This document shows positions 1 through 8,088 of a DNA stretch of 64,000 nucleotides, in pieces. The position numbers and the translations under genes are program-made. The notes under the pieces are model-generated. The model was not told where the DNA came from and did no database searches. It saw only the letters and a list, made by a program, of their open reading frames with translations. The stretch comes from an uncultured Spirochaeta sp. Lineage in GTDB: Bacteria > Spirochaetota > Spirochaetia > DSM-27196 > Alkalispirochaetaceae. Location of the stretch: the NCBI GenBank assembly GCA_913030605.1, contig CAJWEZ010000006.1:30639-94638 (forward strand). The letters run 5' to 3'. The first letter of the stretch is position 1, and every line of letters starts with the position of its first letter.

Positions 1-1
1 G

Positions 2-655
2 GTCACGCCACCGGAGGACAGTCCCGTGGACCACCTGCAGGCGGACGGGAAGACGTGCATGCTGGTGGAACGCGATGGTGAGTATCTCGGCGTGATCGCG
101 CTGCGGGATGAGGCGCGTACCGATGCCGCCCCGGCGATCGCGCGGCTCAAGCGGCTTGGCATTTCCAGGACCGTTCTGGTGACCGGTGACACCCGCGCCA
201 CCGCGGAGGCGATCGCCGCCGGAGTCGGAATCGACGAATGCCGTCCGGAACAGCTTCCCGAAGACAAGGTCGCGGCGGTGGAAGACCTCGCGGAACGGCA
301 CGGTGCGGTCGCGATGGTCGGTGACGGGGTGAACGACGCCCCCGCCCTGGCCCGCGCCACCGTGGGCATCGCCATGGGCGCCGGGGGAACGGACGTGGCG
401 CTCGAGAGCGCCGACGTCGCCCTCATGGCGGACGAGCTGGGGAAACTGGGCTTTGCCGTGGAGCTCAGCCGCCGTGCACGACGGACGATCGTCCAGAACC
501 TGGTGATCTCACTCGGCGTGATGGGACTGCTCCTTGTCGCCGCAATCACCGGTGTGGCGTCAATCGGTCCCGCGATCGTTGTCCACGAAGGGAGCACCCT
601 CGTCGTCGTCGCCAACGGGTTGCGCCTGCTCGGCATGAAGGAAACGCGGTCGTGA
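2..655 (+). CDS. P1B-type heavy-metal ATPase, C-terminal part
   Basis: This is the C-terminal third of a P-type metal-exporting ATPase; the reading frame is open to the window edge, so the start lies upstream. It shows the end of the nucleotide/phosphorylation domain, with the hinge motif GDGVNDAPAL and the TGD motif, followed by the last two membrane helices. The final helix contains HEGST, followed by NGLRLL. In the P1B-4 subgroup (Co/Zn/Cd/Fe exporters) HEG(G/S)T in the last helix is the transport-site signature, so I favour P1B-4 over a copper pump. The metal-binding N terminus and the SPC helix are not visible, so the metal is unproven. The next gene starts 9 bp downstream. Confidence 0.9.
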   Translation, partial: VTPPEDSPVDHLQADGKTCMLVERDGEYLGVIALRDEARTDAAPAIARLKRLGISRTVLVTGDTRATAEAIAAGVGIDECRPEQLPEDKVAAVEDLAERHGAVAMVGDGVNDAPALARATVGIAMGAGGTDVALESADVALMADELGKLGFAVELSRRARRTIVQNLVISLGVMGLLLVAAITGVASIGPAIVVHEGSTLVVVANGLRLLGMKETRS

Positions 656-664
656 GGGGGTGCT

Positions 665-1861
665 ATGCCGGCTGACGTCCTGCTCCTCGGGTCCTACGGT
701 CTGGCGGGACGGGCGATCCTGGACGCGCTGCTGGCGCGGGGGTTGTCGGTGGTTGCGGCGGGGCGTCGTATTGGGCCACTCAGGGAGGCGGTCGCCGGTG
801 CGGTCCATTCCCGGGGCCGCGGACCTGAACCGTCGGTGTCCGCGATGGCGATCGATGCGGCACGACCGGAGGACGTGGCGGCGGGTCTGGCCCGGTGCCG
901 CGTGGTGGTGAACGCCGTGGGGCCCTATCTCCTGTATGGACGCCGGATCGCCGACCAGGCACGGAGTGCCGGCGTCCACTACCTGGATATCGCGTCGGAG
1001 GACGAGCATCGCCGGAGACTGGCGGCGTCCGGCCATGGGCGACCGGCGGGACGCACATCCGTTGTCGGCACCGGCTGGGGGCTGTACCCCGGCGTCTCCG
1101 GTCTGGCGGCCGATCATTTGCTCCGGCAGGTGGAACGCCCGCGGTCGGTCGAGGTATGGCTCGCGATGGGTGCGAATCCCGCCGGCGGGGGCACCGCCCA
1201 GACGCTGACCGGCATTCTGGAGATGGCGCACCCCCTTCGGGAGATGCGGGGCGGTCGGTGGCGGCGCGTTGTTCCCGGGACGACGGTGACGCGGATGATG
1301 CCGGCGCCGTTCGGCGCGCAGTCCGTGATGGTGTGGCCGCAACTCGAGGTGCCGGTGCTCGCCGGGCGCTACGACCTCCGGGACGCTCGCTCCGGGATCT
1401 CCGCCCACGGGCAGACCGTTCCCCGTTGGTATCACGCCGCCGTCGTTCGGCTGCTGCGGCCGGACCTCATGGCGTGGAGTCGCCGTCTGCTGCAGAGGAT
1501 CGCGCACGCCTCGGCATCGACCACGACGTCGGACCCGACACCGACCGCCGCGGACGCTGGATCCGGTGCGCGGGACGGCGAAGGCGGCCCGCAGGGGGCC
1601 GTTGTGCAGGTGCGGATCCGGGGCCGCCACGAAACCCGCGACGGCTGGATTCGCAGCGACGATACCGAACGCGCAACCGCGGTTCTCCCGGCGCTGGCCG
1701 CAGAGATGCTTCTGCGCGGAACGGTACCGGGCAGTGATCGGGGTCGGAGCGTCGTGACTCCGCTGGAGGTCCTGTCACTGACGGACATCCTCCCCGCACT
1801 CCGTGCCGCAGGCGTCGACCTGGGAGGTGACCTGCCCGGGGGTGACGAGCGCAGGGAGTGA
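665..1861 (+). CDS. Saccharopine dehydrogenase-like NAD(P)-binding protein
   Basis: A 398-residue protein with an N-terminal Rossmann fold: GSYGLAGRAILDALL near residue 8 is the dinucleotide loop, and residues about 78-105 (VVNAVGPYLLYG, then AGVHYLDIASED) match the saccharopine dehydrogenase NADP-binding domain of a group of trans-acting enoyl reductase-like and uncharacterised oxidoreductases. The C-terminal half is specific to this group and gives no substrate clue. It starts 9 bp after the metal ATPase stop, so the two are probably co-transcribed, although no metal-related role is evident. True saccharopine dehydrogenase activity is unlikely, because no lysine-pathway genes are nearby. 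Confidence 0.75.
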   Translation: MPADVLLLGSYGLAGRAILDALLARGLSVVAAGRRIGPLREAVAGAVHSRGRGPEPSVSAMAIDAARPEDVAAGLARCRVVVNAVGPYLLYGRRIADQARSAGVHYLDIASEDEHRRRLAASGHGRPAGRTSVVGTGWGLYPGVSGLAADHLLRQVERPRSVEVWLAMGANPAGGGTAQTLTGILEMAHPLREMRGGRWRRVVPGTTVTRMMPAPFGAQSVMVWPQLEVPVLAGRYDLRDARSGISAHGQTVPRWYHAAVVRLLRPDLMAWSRRLLQRIAHASASTTTSDPTPTAADAGSGARDGEGGPQGAVVQVRIRGRHETRDGWIRSDDTERATAVLPALAAEMLLRGTVPGSDRGRSVVTPLEVLSLTDILPALRAAGVDLGGDLPGGDERRE

Positions 1862-1878
1862 CATACCAGGCCCGCGTC

Positions 1879-2817
1879 CTACAGAGGCGTGATCGGCACG
1901 CAGATGTCGACCACGAACCGGCGGCCGGTGGTGCCGTCGATGGTCGCGTCCGGTTCGGAGTCGAGGTAGCGTTCGTAGCACAGCCGGTCATCAGGCTGAT
2001 AGCCGCTTTCGGGGAGCCAGACGCCGTAGACCCACTGCCAGGCCGCGCCGAACTGGGTGGCGTCCACCTCGAACCGCGCATCGGCGTACCGACCCGCCGG
2101 AATCGTCATTTTCCCGATCTCGCCGCTCACCTCGGTTTCGGCGGGAACAAAAATACCGCAGCTGATCCGGAGCTTCTCAGGCGCAACGGAGTCAGGGTCA
2201 TCGTGATATACCACGATCTCCTCGGTCTCCCCGCGGCGGATGAGATCCCGCGGCTGTGCCCACGTGTAGAGGGTGGAGAACAGCCGCTGGAACAGCAGTT
2301 CGTCGCCGAAGTAGGGTCCCGTATGGCGCACGTAGGCCACGGTCATCTCGGGTTTGTCCACGATGGCGACCGACGAGGCCGGCATCGGTTTCATGGGTGA
2401 TGTGCTCATACCGGCAGTGTAGTCGGCCCCCGTGTGCGTCGCTGTGCCGTTCTTGCGATCCGTTGTGCTGAGATTGCGACGACGGGTCCGGTAGGCGCTG
2501 GGGGACACGCCGTGGGCAAGACGGAACGCGCGCGAGAACGCCGCCACGTCCCGAAACCCGACGGAGTAGGCGATGTCGGTGATACTGCGGTCTCGGTGGG
2601 CAGCCACAAGCACGGCCGCTTTTTCTACCCGCAGACGCTGCACGTACTGCCCCGGTGTTTCGCCCACGTGGGCGTAGAAGATGCGGTGAAAGTGGTACTT
2701 CGAAAACGCCGCAACTCCGGCGAGCGTTTCCAGGGGAAGCGGCTCGTGCAGGTGACGGTCGATATAGTCCATGGTGCGGTTGATCCGCTGGACGTACTCT
2801 GTGTGGGATGGGTTCAC
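1879..2817 (-). CDS. AraC-family regulator with GyrI-like effector domain
   Basis: A 312-residue regulator. Residues about 1-105 form the two helix-turn-helix AraC domain (YVQRINRTMDYIDRHL, then FSKYHFHRIFYAHVGETPGQY and ITDIAYSVGF). Residues about 155-312 form a GyrI-like small-molecule-binding domain starting at SSVAIVDKPEMTVAYVRHTG. I chose the GTG at 2817 because family members begin in the NP-x-TEYI-RINR style there; the longer open frame would run through the upstream ArsR gene. It faces the saccharopine-dehydrogenase-like gene tail to tail. The ligand is unknown; AraC-GyrI proteins commonly sense hydrophobic cations. Confidence 0.88.
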   Translation of the reverse strand: MNPSHTEYVQRINRTMDYIDRHLHEPLPLETLAGVAAFSKYHFHRIFYAHVGETPGQYVQRLRVEKAAVLVAAHRDRSITDIAYSVGFRDVAAFSRAFRLAHGVSPSAYRTRRRNLSTTDRKNGTATHTGADYTAGMSTSPMKPMPASSVAIVDKPEMTVAYVRHTGPYFGDELLFQRLFSTLYTWAQPRDLIRRGETEEIVVYHDDPDSVAPEKLRISCGIFVPAETEVSGEIGKMTIPAGRYADARFEVDATQFGAAWQWVYGVWLPESGYQPDDRLCYERYLDSEPDATIDGTTGRRFVVDICVPITPL

Positions 2818-2866
2818 GCGGTCAGTATACACCGGCCGCGGGCACCGCCGGGCGTCTCGTCGGTGG

Positions 2867-3211
2867 CTATTCCCCGGGCAGTGTTGCGGCCCAGGCTTCC
2901 TGGTCCCGCATGCGCCGAGCACGAAGCAGCCCCTCCAGCCCGTCCATGAAACCGCCGATGCAGCCACAGGAGAGCGAATAGAACACCGTCGTGCCGTCCT
3001 TGCGGTCCCGGAGGATGCCCGCGTTCTTCAGGACCGAGAGGTGTCGCGACACGGTGGAGGTGTCGGCGTCGACCATGGCGGCGAGTTTCTGTACCGACTG
3101 GGGCCCTTCACGGTCGATCACTTCAACGATGAAAATGCGAGTGGGGTGGGCAAGCGCCTTGAGAACGGCAGCCCGGGTCTCTGCTCTCAACTGATCCTGT
3201 TCGGTCATCAT
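2867..3211 (-). CDS. ArsR-family repressor of the redox-disulfide/permease operon
   Basis: A 114-residue winged-helix ArsR protein (LKALAHPTRIFIVEVI, recognition helix VDADTSTVSRHLSVLKNAGIL, wing RKDGTTVFYSL). Right after the wing it has SCGCIGGF, a Cys pair likely to bind a thiophilic ligand. It is divergent from the thioredoxin-like/permease operon, whose promoter carries an inverted repeat, so it most likely represses that operon and itself. A promoter TTGACC-N18-TATATT lies just upstream on this strand and leaves only about 11 nt before the ATG at 3211, with no Shine-Dalgarno sequence, so the mRNA may be nearly leaderless. A TTG at 3223 is a less likely start. Confidence 0.88.
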   Translation of the reverse strand: MMTEQDQLRAETRAAVLKALAHPTRIFIVEVIDREGPQSVQKLAAMVDADTSTVSRHLSVLKNAGILRDRKDGTTVFYSLSCGCIGGFMDGLEGLLRARRMRDQEAWAATLPGE

Positions 3212-3260
3212 GAATAGTTGCAAATATAGCCAATAATGCGCCGGCAGGTCAAAAGTCCGG

Positions 3261-3297
3261 TTGACACGACGTGCCTATTTGGTTGAATTGCCAAATA
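3261..3297 (+). promoter_or_regulatory. Promoter and ArsR-type operator
   Basis: TTGACA at 3261-3266 is a consensus -35. From 3276 to 3297 there is a perfect inverted repeat, TATTTGG-N8-CCAAATA, which covers the spacer, -10 and start region. A related half-site lies at about 3221-3235 over the divergent arsR promoter. An operator placed over the -10 of the downstream operon fits repression by the adjacent ArsR protein. Confidence 0.7.
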
Positions 3298-3320
3298 TAC
3301 TACTTCGAAAGGAACCTCTC

Positions 3321-3563
3321 ATGACGATTCAGATTCTTGGTGGCGGATGCCCCAACTGCAGAAAACTGGAAGAACACGCCCGGGCGGCGGCGGCGGCGCT
3401 CGGCATCGAGGCGGATTTCGAGGAGGTCACCGACTCCGACCGGATTCTGGAGATGGGCGTGCTCCGCACCCCGGCGCTGGCGGTCGACGGTGAGGTGCGC
3501 AGCTCGGGAACGGTGGCGTCGGTGGAGGAGATCACCGAGCTCCTCCGGCCGGCGAACGTGTAG
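3321..3563 (+). CDS. Thioredoxin-like 'redox-active disulfide protein 2'
   Basis: An 80-residue thioredoxin-fold protein that begins MTIQILGGGCPNCRKLEEHA, with the CPNC redox pair at residues about 10-13 and a cis-proline region, LRTPALAVDG. It belongs to the small redox-active disulfide proteins that are typically encoded with an ArsR repressor and a permease of the UPF0718/ArsP type, exactly as here. The ATG at 3321 is preceded by GAAAGGA. It probably relays thiol redox chemistry or metal(loid) to the permease, whose own helix carries a CSC motif. The permease starts 3 bp downstream. Confidence 0.87.
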   Translation: MTIQILGGGCPNCRKLEEHARAAAAALGIEADFEEVTDSDRILEMGVLRTPALAVDGEVRSSGTVASVEEITELLRPANV

Positions 3564-3566
3564 CTC

Positions 3567-4865
3567 ATGAGTACCTCGCGATCCACAACCGCTGGGCCCG
3601 CAGTGGCGACGACAGGTACAGCCCCCGATCTCGGCGACACGCGGCACGGCGTCGCCGCGGTTCTCAGACGGTTCTGGGACACCCGGCAGAACCGCGTTCT
3701 GGTGGCGATGGTCGCCGTGTTCGCCGCGGCCGCCTTTGTTCCCTGGGAGGCGGCGAGGGTCTCCTCGGCAGTCAACGAGTCGGTCCTGATGCTCGGCGAG
3801 TACGCGCGGCAGCACGTGCTGCTGTGTCTGGTCCCCGCGTTCTTCATCGCCGGCGCCATCACCGTGTTCCTCAATCAGCAGTCGGTGATCGCGTATCTTG
3901 GCCCCGACGCGCCGCCACTCGTCGCCTACAGCGTCGCCTCCGTCTCCGGGACGATTCTGGCGGTGTGCTCGTGCACGGTTCTTCCACTCTTCAAGGGCAT
4001 CTACCGCAAGGGTGCCGGCCTGGGTCCGGCGGTGAGCTTTCTGTACTCCGGACCGGCGATCAACATCCTGGCGATCATCCTCACCGCCCGCGTGCTTGGC
4101 CCGCGCTTCGGGATCGCCCGCGCCGTAGGGGCGATCGTGTTCGCCGCGCTCATCGGCGGCCTGATGCACCTGCTCTTTCGCAACGAGGATCGAAACCGTG
4201 TCACCAACCGGGCGATGTTCCAGGCGGTGGACACCTCGGGACAGCGTGGCATGCGGCAGATGTCGACGTTCCTGGGGGTGATGGTGGCGATTCTGGTGTT
4301 TTTGAACTGGGCGCCCAGCGGTGGCGCCGTCGCCTGGTGGGACGCGCTCTACCGATGGAAGTATGCGATCGTGGCGGCGCTGGCAATCGTGCTCGCAGTG
4401 GCCCTGGTGCGGTGGTTCTCGCGCTCCGACATTCGTGACTGGAGCGCCGCAAGCCGTGACCTGGCGGTGCAGACGTTGCCGCTCCTGTTCGCCGGCGTCC
4501 TCGTTGCGGGATTTCTTCTCGGACGACCGGGACACGCGGCGCTGATCCCCGAGCGCTGGATCGTTGCCGCCGTCGGCACTAACTCCCTGGCGAGCAACCT
4601 GTTCGCCTCGGTCGCCGGGGCGCTCATGTACTTCGCCACCCTCACGGAGGTGCCGATCATGCAGGGGCTTCTCGGGGCGGGCATGAACTCCGGTCCGGCG
4701 CTCGCACTGCTGCTCGCCGGCCCGTCGCTCTCGCTGCCGTCTCTGCTGGTGATCGGCGGGGAACTCGGTGTGCGGAAAACCGTGACGTACGTGGCGCTTG
4801 TGGTGGTCCTGTCCACTCTGGCGGGGCTCGCATTCGGCGCGTTGACACCGGCGGTACCGCAGTAG
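3567..4865 (+). CDS. UPF0718/ArsP-like membrane permease
   Basis: A 432-residue integral membrane protein with about 10 hydrophobic segments. It contains the family signature CSCTVLPLFKGIYRKGAG after TM4, and a second repeat (TNSLASNLFASVAGALMYFATLTEVP). These permeases (PF03773) include ArsP organoarsenical exporters and uncharacterised members linked to thioredoxin-like proteins and ArsR regulators. The first 30 residues are Thr/Ser/Ala-rich and cytosolic. It follows the thioredoxin-like gene by 3 bp in the same operon. Its cargo may be a metal(loid) or thiol compound; the sequence does not settle this. Confidence 0.87.
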   Translation: MSTSRSTTAGPAVATTGTAPDLGDTRHGVAAVLRRFWDTRQNRVLVAMVAVFAAAAFVPWEAARVSSAVNESVLMLGEYARQHVLLCLVPAFFIAGAITVFLNQQSVIAYLGPDAPPLVAYSVASVSGTILAVCSCTVLPLFKGIYRKGAGLGPAVSFLYSGPAINILAIILTARVLGPRFGIARAVGAIVFAALIGGLMHLLFRNEDRNRVTNRAMFQAVDTSGQRGMRQMSTFLGVMVAILVFLNWAPSGGAVAWWDALYRWKYAIVAALAIVLAVALVRWFSRSDIRDWSAASRDLAVQTLPLLFAGVLVAGFLLGRPGHAALIPERWIVAAVGTNSLASNLFASVAGALMYFATLTEVPIMQGLLGAGMNSGPALALLLAGPSLSLPSLLVIGGELGVRKTVTYVALVVVLSTLAGLAFGALTPAVPQ

Positions 4866-4886
4866 CCAGCGGTACCGCAGTAGCCG
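4851..4886 (+). repeat. 18-bp tandem duplication over a stop codon
   Basis: GCGGTACCGCAGTAGCCA at 4851-4868 is repeated as 4869-4886 with one change (17 of 18 identical). The unit contains the permease stop codon TAG, so the second copy is non-coding. It looks like a recent slippage duplication. Confidence 0.85.
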
Positions 4887-4917
4887 ACGGACCCGGCAGG
4901 CGCTACCTTTGCTCCCT

Positions 4918-6072
4918 ATGGAAGTGTCGGAGCGCATCGGCAGTCTCGACCTGATCCGCGGTGTGGCGATCCTGGGAATACCGTTCATGAACATCATGAG
5001 CATGGCGGCCCCGGAGGTCGCCTATTCCGTTCCCGGCTGGTACGAGGGCGCCGGTGTCGCGGACTATGCCGTCTACGTGGTCCAGAGCCTGCTGGTGGAG
5101 AGTCGCTTCATTTCCCTGTTCAGCATCCTGTTCGGCGTGGGACTGGCCATTCAGGCCGATCGGTTCGTGCGGCTCGGGGTGAACCCGCGGCCGATGCTCC
5201 GGCGTCGGCTGGGCTGGCTGCTGCTGTTCGGCCTGGCCCACGGGTTTCTCATTTGGTCCGGAGACGTGCTGGCGCTGTACGCCGTGACCGGTTTCGTGGT
5301 GCTGCACTGGGTCGACTGGCCCGTGCGGCGACTGGTGCGGGTCGGGGTCGCGTTCGTGCTCGTCGGGCAGCTCGCCCTGGGCGCCGCCATCGCCGCATCG
5401 CTGGCGACCGGAGACAATCTGATGGAGGTGCCGACCCTTCCCTACAGCTCCGTCGATCTCGCATCGCTCCGGGCAACGTGGACGGGGACGGGGCGCGCGA
5501 CCGCCAACGCCACGGCATACGCCGAGCTCCTCGCTGCAATTCCCCTGACCCTCTTCTGGCACACAGCCGGGCTCATGGCGTTCGGCATCGCGTTGTACCG
5601 TCGCGGCTTCTTCACCGATCGCGAGGCGTGGCGCCGGGTGCTGCCGTGGTCGGCGGGTGGGGCGGTCGCCGCCGCGGGCGTTCTGTGGTTCCGCTTCCGG
5701 GTGGGACTCGACAGCAGCGCCGCCGCCGCCACCATGAGCATCATGATGATTCCAGGTTTTCTCATGGCCCTCGGGTACGCCGCCGGACTGGTGCGGTGGG
5801 CGGACAGTGAGCGTGCTCCCCACCTGCGGACACGCCTGCAGACCACCGGTCGCATGGCCTTCACCGTGTATCTCAGTCAGAGCGTCCTTCTGGTCGGGTA
5901 CTTCATCGCGGTGGCGCCGCAGCTGTGGGGCGCCCTGGGGCGCCTGCAACTGTGGATTATCGTCCTGGGAGTCGTGATGCTGCAGACGGTGGGGGCGCGG
6001 TGGTGGTCCCGGCGATTCGGGCAGGGCCCGATGGAACGGCTCTGGCGGCGCCTCGCGTTCGGCTCCTCATGA
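4918..6072 (+). CDS. DUF418-family membrane protein
   Basis: A 384-residue polytopic protein starting MEVSERIGSLDLIRGVAILG, the typical opening of the DUF418/acyltransferase-like (YeiB) family, with about nine hydrophobic helices and the C-terminal DUF418 region (GRMAFTVYLSQSVL). The function of the family is unknown; it is related to the heparan-alpha-glucosaminide acetyltransferase fold. The ATG at 4918 is preceded by TACCTT only 8 nt upstream and by no Shine-Dalgarno sequence, so it may be translated from a nearly leaderless mRNA. Its last codons overlap the first Pho-box repeat of the phosphate operon. Confidence 0.82.
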   Translation: MEVSERIGSLDLIRGVAILGIPFMNIMSMAAPEVAYSVPGWYEGAGVADYAVYVVQSLLVESRFISLFSILFGVGLAIQADRFVRLGVNPRPMLRRRLGWLLLFGLAHGFLIWSGDVLALYAVTGFVVLHWVDWPVRRLVRVGVAFVLVGQLALGAAIAASLATGDNLMEVPTLPYSSVDLASLRATWTGTGRATANATAYAELLAAIPLTLFWHTAGLMAFGIALYRRGFFTDREAWRRVLPWSAGGAVAAAGVLWFRFRVGLDSSAAAATMSIMMIPGFLMALGYAAGLVRWADSERAPHLRTRLQTTGRMAFTVYLSQSVLLVGYFIAVAPQLWGALGRLQLWIIVLGVVMLQTVGARWWSRRFGQGPMERLWRRLAFGSS

Positions 6073-6119
6073 GAATCTAACAGTTCCCTCACAAAAGACT
6101 CACAGCGCAGGAATTAACT
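6066..6119 (+). promoter_or_regulatory. Pho box and promoter of pstS
   Basis: Four direct repeats in exact 11-bp phase: CTCATG (6066), CTAACA (6077), CTCACA (6088) and CTCACA (6099), followed 9 bp later by a possible -10, TTAACT (6114-6119). Eleven-bp-spaced direct repeats upstream of a -10 are the known architecture of PhoB/PhoP-activated promoters, and a PhoB-type regulator is encoded in this operon. Confidence 0.75.
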
Positions 6120-6168
6120 GGCGCCAACGTTTACGAACACTTTCTGGTTTCCCGTAAGGAGGAAAACG

Positions 6169-7032
6169 ATGAAAAAGGCAATTGTGTTGCTGAGTCTTTT
6201 GATGGTGGCGGGCCTCGTGTTCGCCGGTGGACAGCAGGAGGCCGGTGGAGATATGGGCGACGGCGGTCAGCAGTCTATCCGTCTGTCCATGGGTGGATCC
6301 ACCACCGTTGAGCCGATCATCACCAGCGCCATGGAAATCTACCGCAGTGAAGTCGATTCCAACGCCGAACTGAGCTACGACGCCCCCGGTTCGTCCGCCG
6401 GTATCCGTGGTCTCCTCGACGGGACCTACGACCTGGGCGCGGCCAGCCGGAAGCTCAAGGACAGCGAGCTCGAGGGTGGTGCGGTTCCGACGCAGATCGC
6501 CACCGATGGACTCGCCGTGATCGTGAACGGCGACGTGCCCGTCGACGACATGACGATCGAGCAGGTCGCGTCGATCTTCACCGGCGAGGTCACCAACTGG
6601 AGCGAGTTCGGTGGACCGGACCAGGAGATCGTGGTTGTCAACCGTGACGAGGCCAGTGGTACCCGCGGCGCGTTCCTCGAGCTGGTGCTGGAGGCGGTCT
6701 ACGGCGACGAGGCCGAGTTCACGCTGAATGCTCTGGTCACCGAGTCCAACGGAAACATGGCTACCATGGTTGCGCAGACCCCGTACGCGATCGGCTATGC
6801 GTCCCTCAACGTCCTGCCCCGCCTTCGCGAGGCCGGCGGCCGCAGTCTCTCGATCAACGGCGTAAAGGACGACATCGAGAACGTGATCGACGGGTCCTAT
6901 CCGATCAGCCGCCCGCTGAACGTCGCGACGGTCGGCGAGCCCGAGGGCGACGCGAAGGTCTTCATCGACTTTCTGCTCAGCGACCGCGGTCAGGAAATCG
7001 TGGCCGAGGCCGGCTATCTCCCGGTGAACTGA
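6169..7032 (+). CDS. pstS: Phosphate ABC transporter, periplasmic binding protein
   Basis: A 287-residue periplasmic phosphate-binding protein with an N-terminal signal peptide that ends near VFAGGQQEA. There is no lipobox Cys, so it is a cleaved secreted protein rather than a lipoprotein. Phosphate-site regions are visible: GGSTTVEPI near residue 44 and VNRDEASGTRGAF near residue 161, followed by TESNGNMA. The ATG follows a strong AAGGAGG. It is the first gene of pstSCAB-phoU-phoB and is preceded by a four-repeat Pho box. A hairpin with a T-run follows it, which would set higher expression of PstS than of the membrane components. Confidence 0.95.
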   Translation: MKKAIVLLSLLMVAGLVFAGGQQEAGGDMGDGGQQSIRLSMGGSTTVEPIITSAMEIYRSEVDSNAELSYDAPGSSAGIRGLLDGTYDLGAASRKLKDSELEGGAVPTQIATDGLAVIVNGDVPVDDMTIEQVASIFTGEVTNWSEFGGPDQEIVVVNRDEASGTRGAFLELVLEAVYGDEAEFTLNALVTESNGNMATMVAQTPYAIGYASLNVLPRLREAGGRSLSINGVKDDIENVIDGSYPISRPLNVATVGEPEGDAKVFIDFLLSDRGQEIVAEAGYLPVN

Positions 7033-7058
7033 GCACCGCGAGTCGGATCTGAACATCG

Positions 7059-7090
7059 GTGGCCGCCTCCCGGGGCGGCCACTTTTTTTT
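7059..7090 (+). terminator. Intra-operon rho-independent terminator after pstS
   Basis: A perfect 9-bp stem (GTGGCCGCC at 7059-7067, GGCGGCCAC at 7074-7082) with a 6-nt loop and a run of eight T. It lies between pstS and pstC and presumably allows partial read-through. Confidence 0.9.
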
Positions 7091-7100
7091 GCGTTTGGTT

Positions 7101-7128
7101 TTAACCGTTTTCTAACACGCCTCTAACA
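7101..7128 (+). promoter_or_regulatory. Second Pho box, upstream of pstC
   Basis: Three direct repeats in 11-bp phase: TTAACC (7101), CTAACA (7112) and CTAACA (7123). They match the repeats upstream of pstS and lie downstream of the terminator, so pstC-phoB probably has its own PhoB-dependent promoter. Confidence 0.7.
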
Positions 7129-7186
7129 TAGTTTGCACGCCCGCCACGTACGGTGCCACGACGTTCGGAACACACGGAGAGTAGCA

Positions 7187-8086
7187 TTGAAATTTCGGAA
7201 GCAGTTTGAACGCACGGTCGAGACCCTGTTCTTCGTGAGCGCCCTGGCCTCGATCCTCAGCGTCATCTTCATCACGCTCTTTATTCTGATCGAAGGACTC
7301 CCGCTCTTCTTTCACTCGGCCACGGACTACCCGCCGCCGACCTTCTTCGAGTTCTTCTTCGGTACGGAGTGGTTTCCCACGGACACCCCTCCCAAGTACG
7401 GAATCATGCCGTTTATCGTGGGATCGCTGTTTGTCACCGCCGGAGCCCTGGTGCTGGCGGTTCCGATCGGGATCGCCGTGGGCGTGTTTATCGCCGAGAT
7501 CGCCCGCGGGCGGGCGCAGAAGATCCTCCGCAGCGCGACCGAGATCCTTGCCGGGATTCCATCGGTGGTCTACGGCTTCTTCGGCGTCATGATGATCGGG
7601 TTTTTCCTGCAGAACTTCGACGACCCGATCGTGAACTACAACGCCTTCTCCGCCTCCGTGATCCTTGCGGTGATGACGCTGCCGACGATCATCAACATCA
7701 CCGAGGTGTCGATCCGCTCCGTGCCTCGCGAGTTCGCCGACGGCTCCTTCGCCATTGGGTCCACGCACTGGCAGACGATCATTCGCGTGCTCATCCCGGC
7801 GGCACGCTCCGGGATCATCACCGGCGTCATCCTCGGCATGGGGCGGGCGATCGGCGAGACGATGGCGGTGCTCATGGTGGCGGGCAACCAGCCGACGATC
7901 CCCACCGAAGGGTTCCGCTCCCGGGTGCGAACGCTCACCATGGCGGTCGTCAACGACATGGGCTACGCCGCCGATGACCACCGCGTGGCGCTCTTCACCA
8001 CGGCGATCGTCCTGTTTGCGTTTATCCTGATTCTCAACCTGGTCACGCAGATCATCACCCGCAGGTCCTCCATCAAGGTGCAGTAA
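7187..8086 (+). CDS. pstC: Phosphate ABC transporter permease PstC
   Basis: A 299-residue inner-membrane permease with six predicted helices. TM1 is near residues 10-38, and the ABC-permease EAA loop is at EFADGSFAIGSTHWQTI, followed by GRAIGETMAVLMVAG. I start it at the TTG at 7187 (MKFRKQFERT), which is preceded by GGAGAG; the frame is open further upstream but has no homology there. It pairs with PstA to form the translocation pore. PstA begins 2 bp after its stop. Confidence 0.93.
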   Translation: MKFRKQFERTVETLFFVSALASILSVIFITLFILIEGLPLFFHSATDYPPPTFFEFFFGTEWFPTDTPPKYGIMPFIVGSLFVTAGALVLAVPIGIAVGVFIAEIARGRAQKILRSATEILAGIPSVVYGFFGVMMIGFFLQNFDDPIVNYNAFSASVILAVMTLPTIINITEVSIRSVPREFADGSFAIGSTHWQTIIRVLIPAARSGIITGVILGMGRAIGETMAVLMVAGNQPTIPTEGFRSRVRTLTMAVVNDMGYAADDHRVALFTTAIVLFAFILILNLVTQIITRRSSIKVQ

Positions 8087-8088
8087 CG

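Noticed and set aside
3300..5003. A 567-codon minus-strand frame across the permease operon
   Set aside because: Antisense to recognised thioredoxin-like and permease genes; composition is that of a GC shadow frame.
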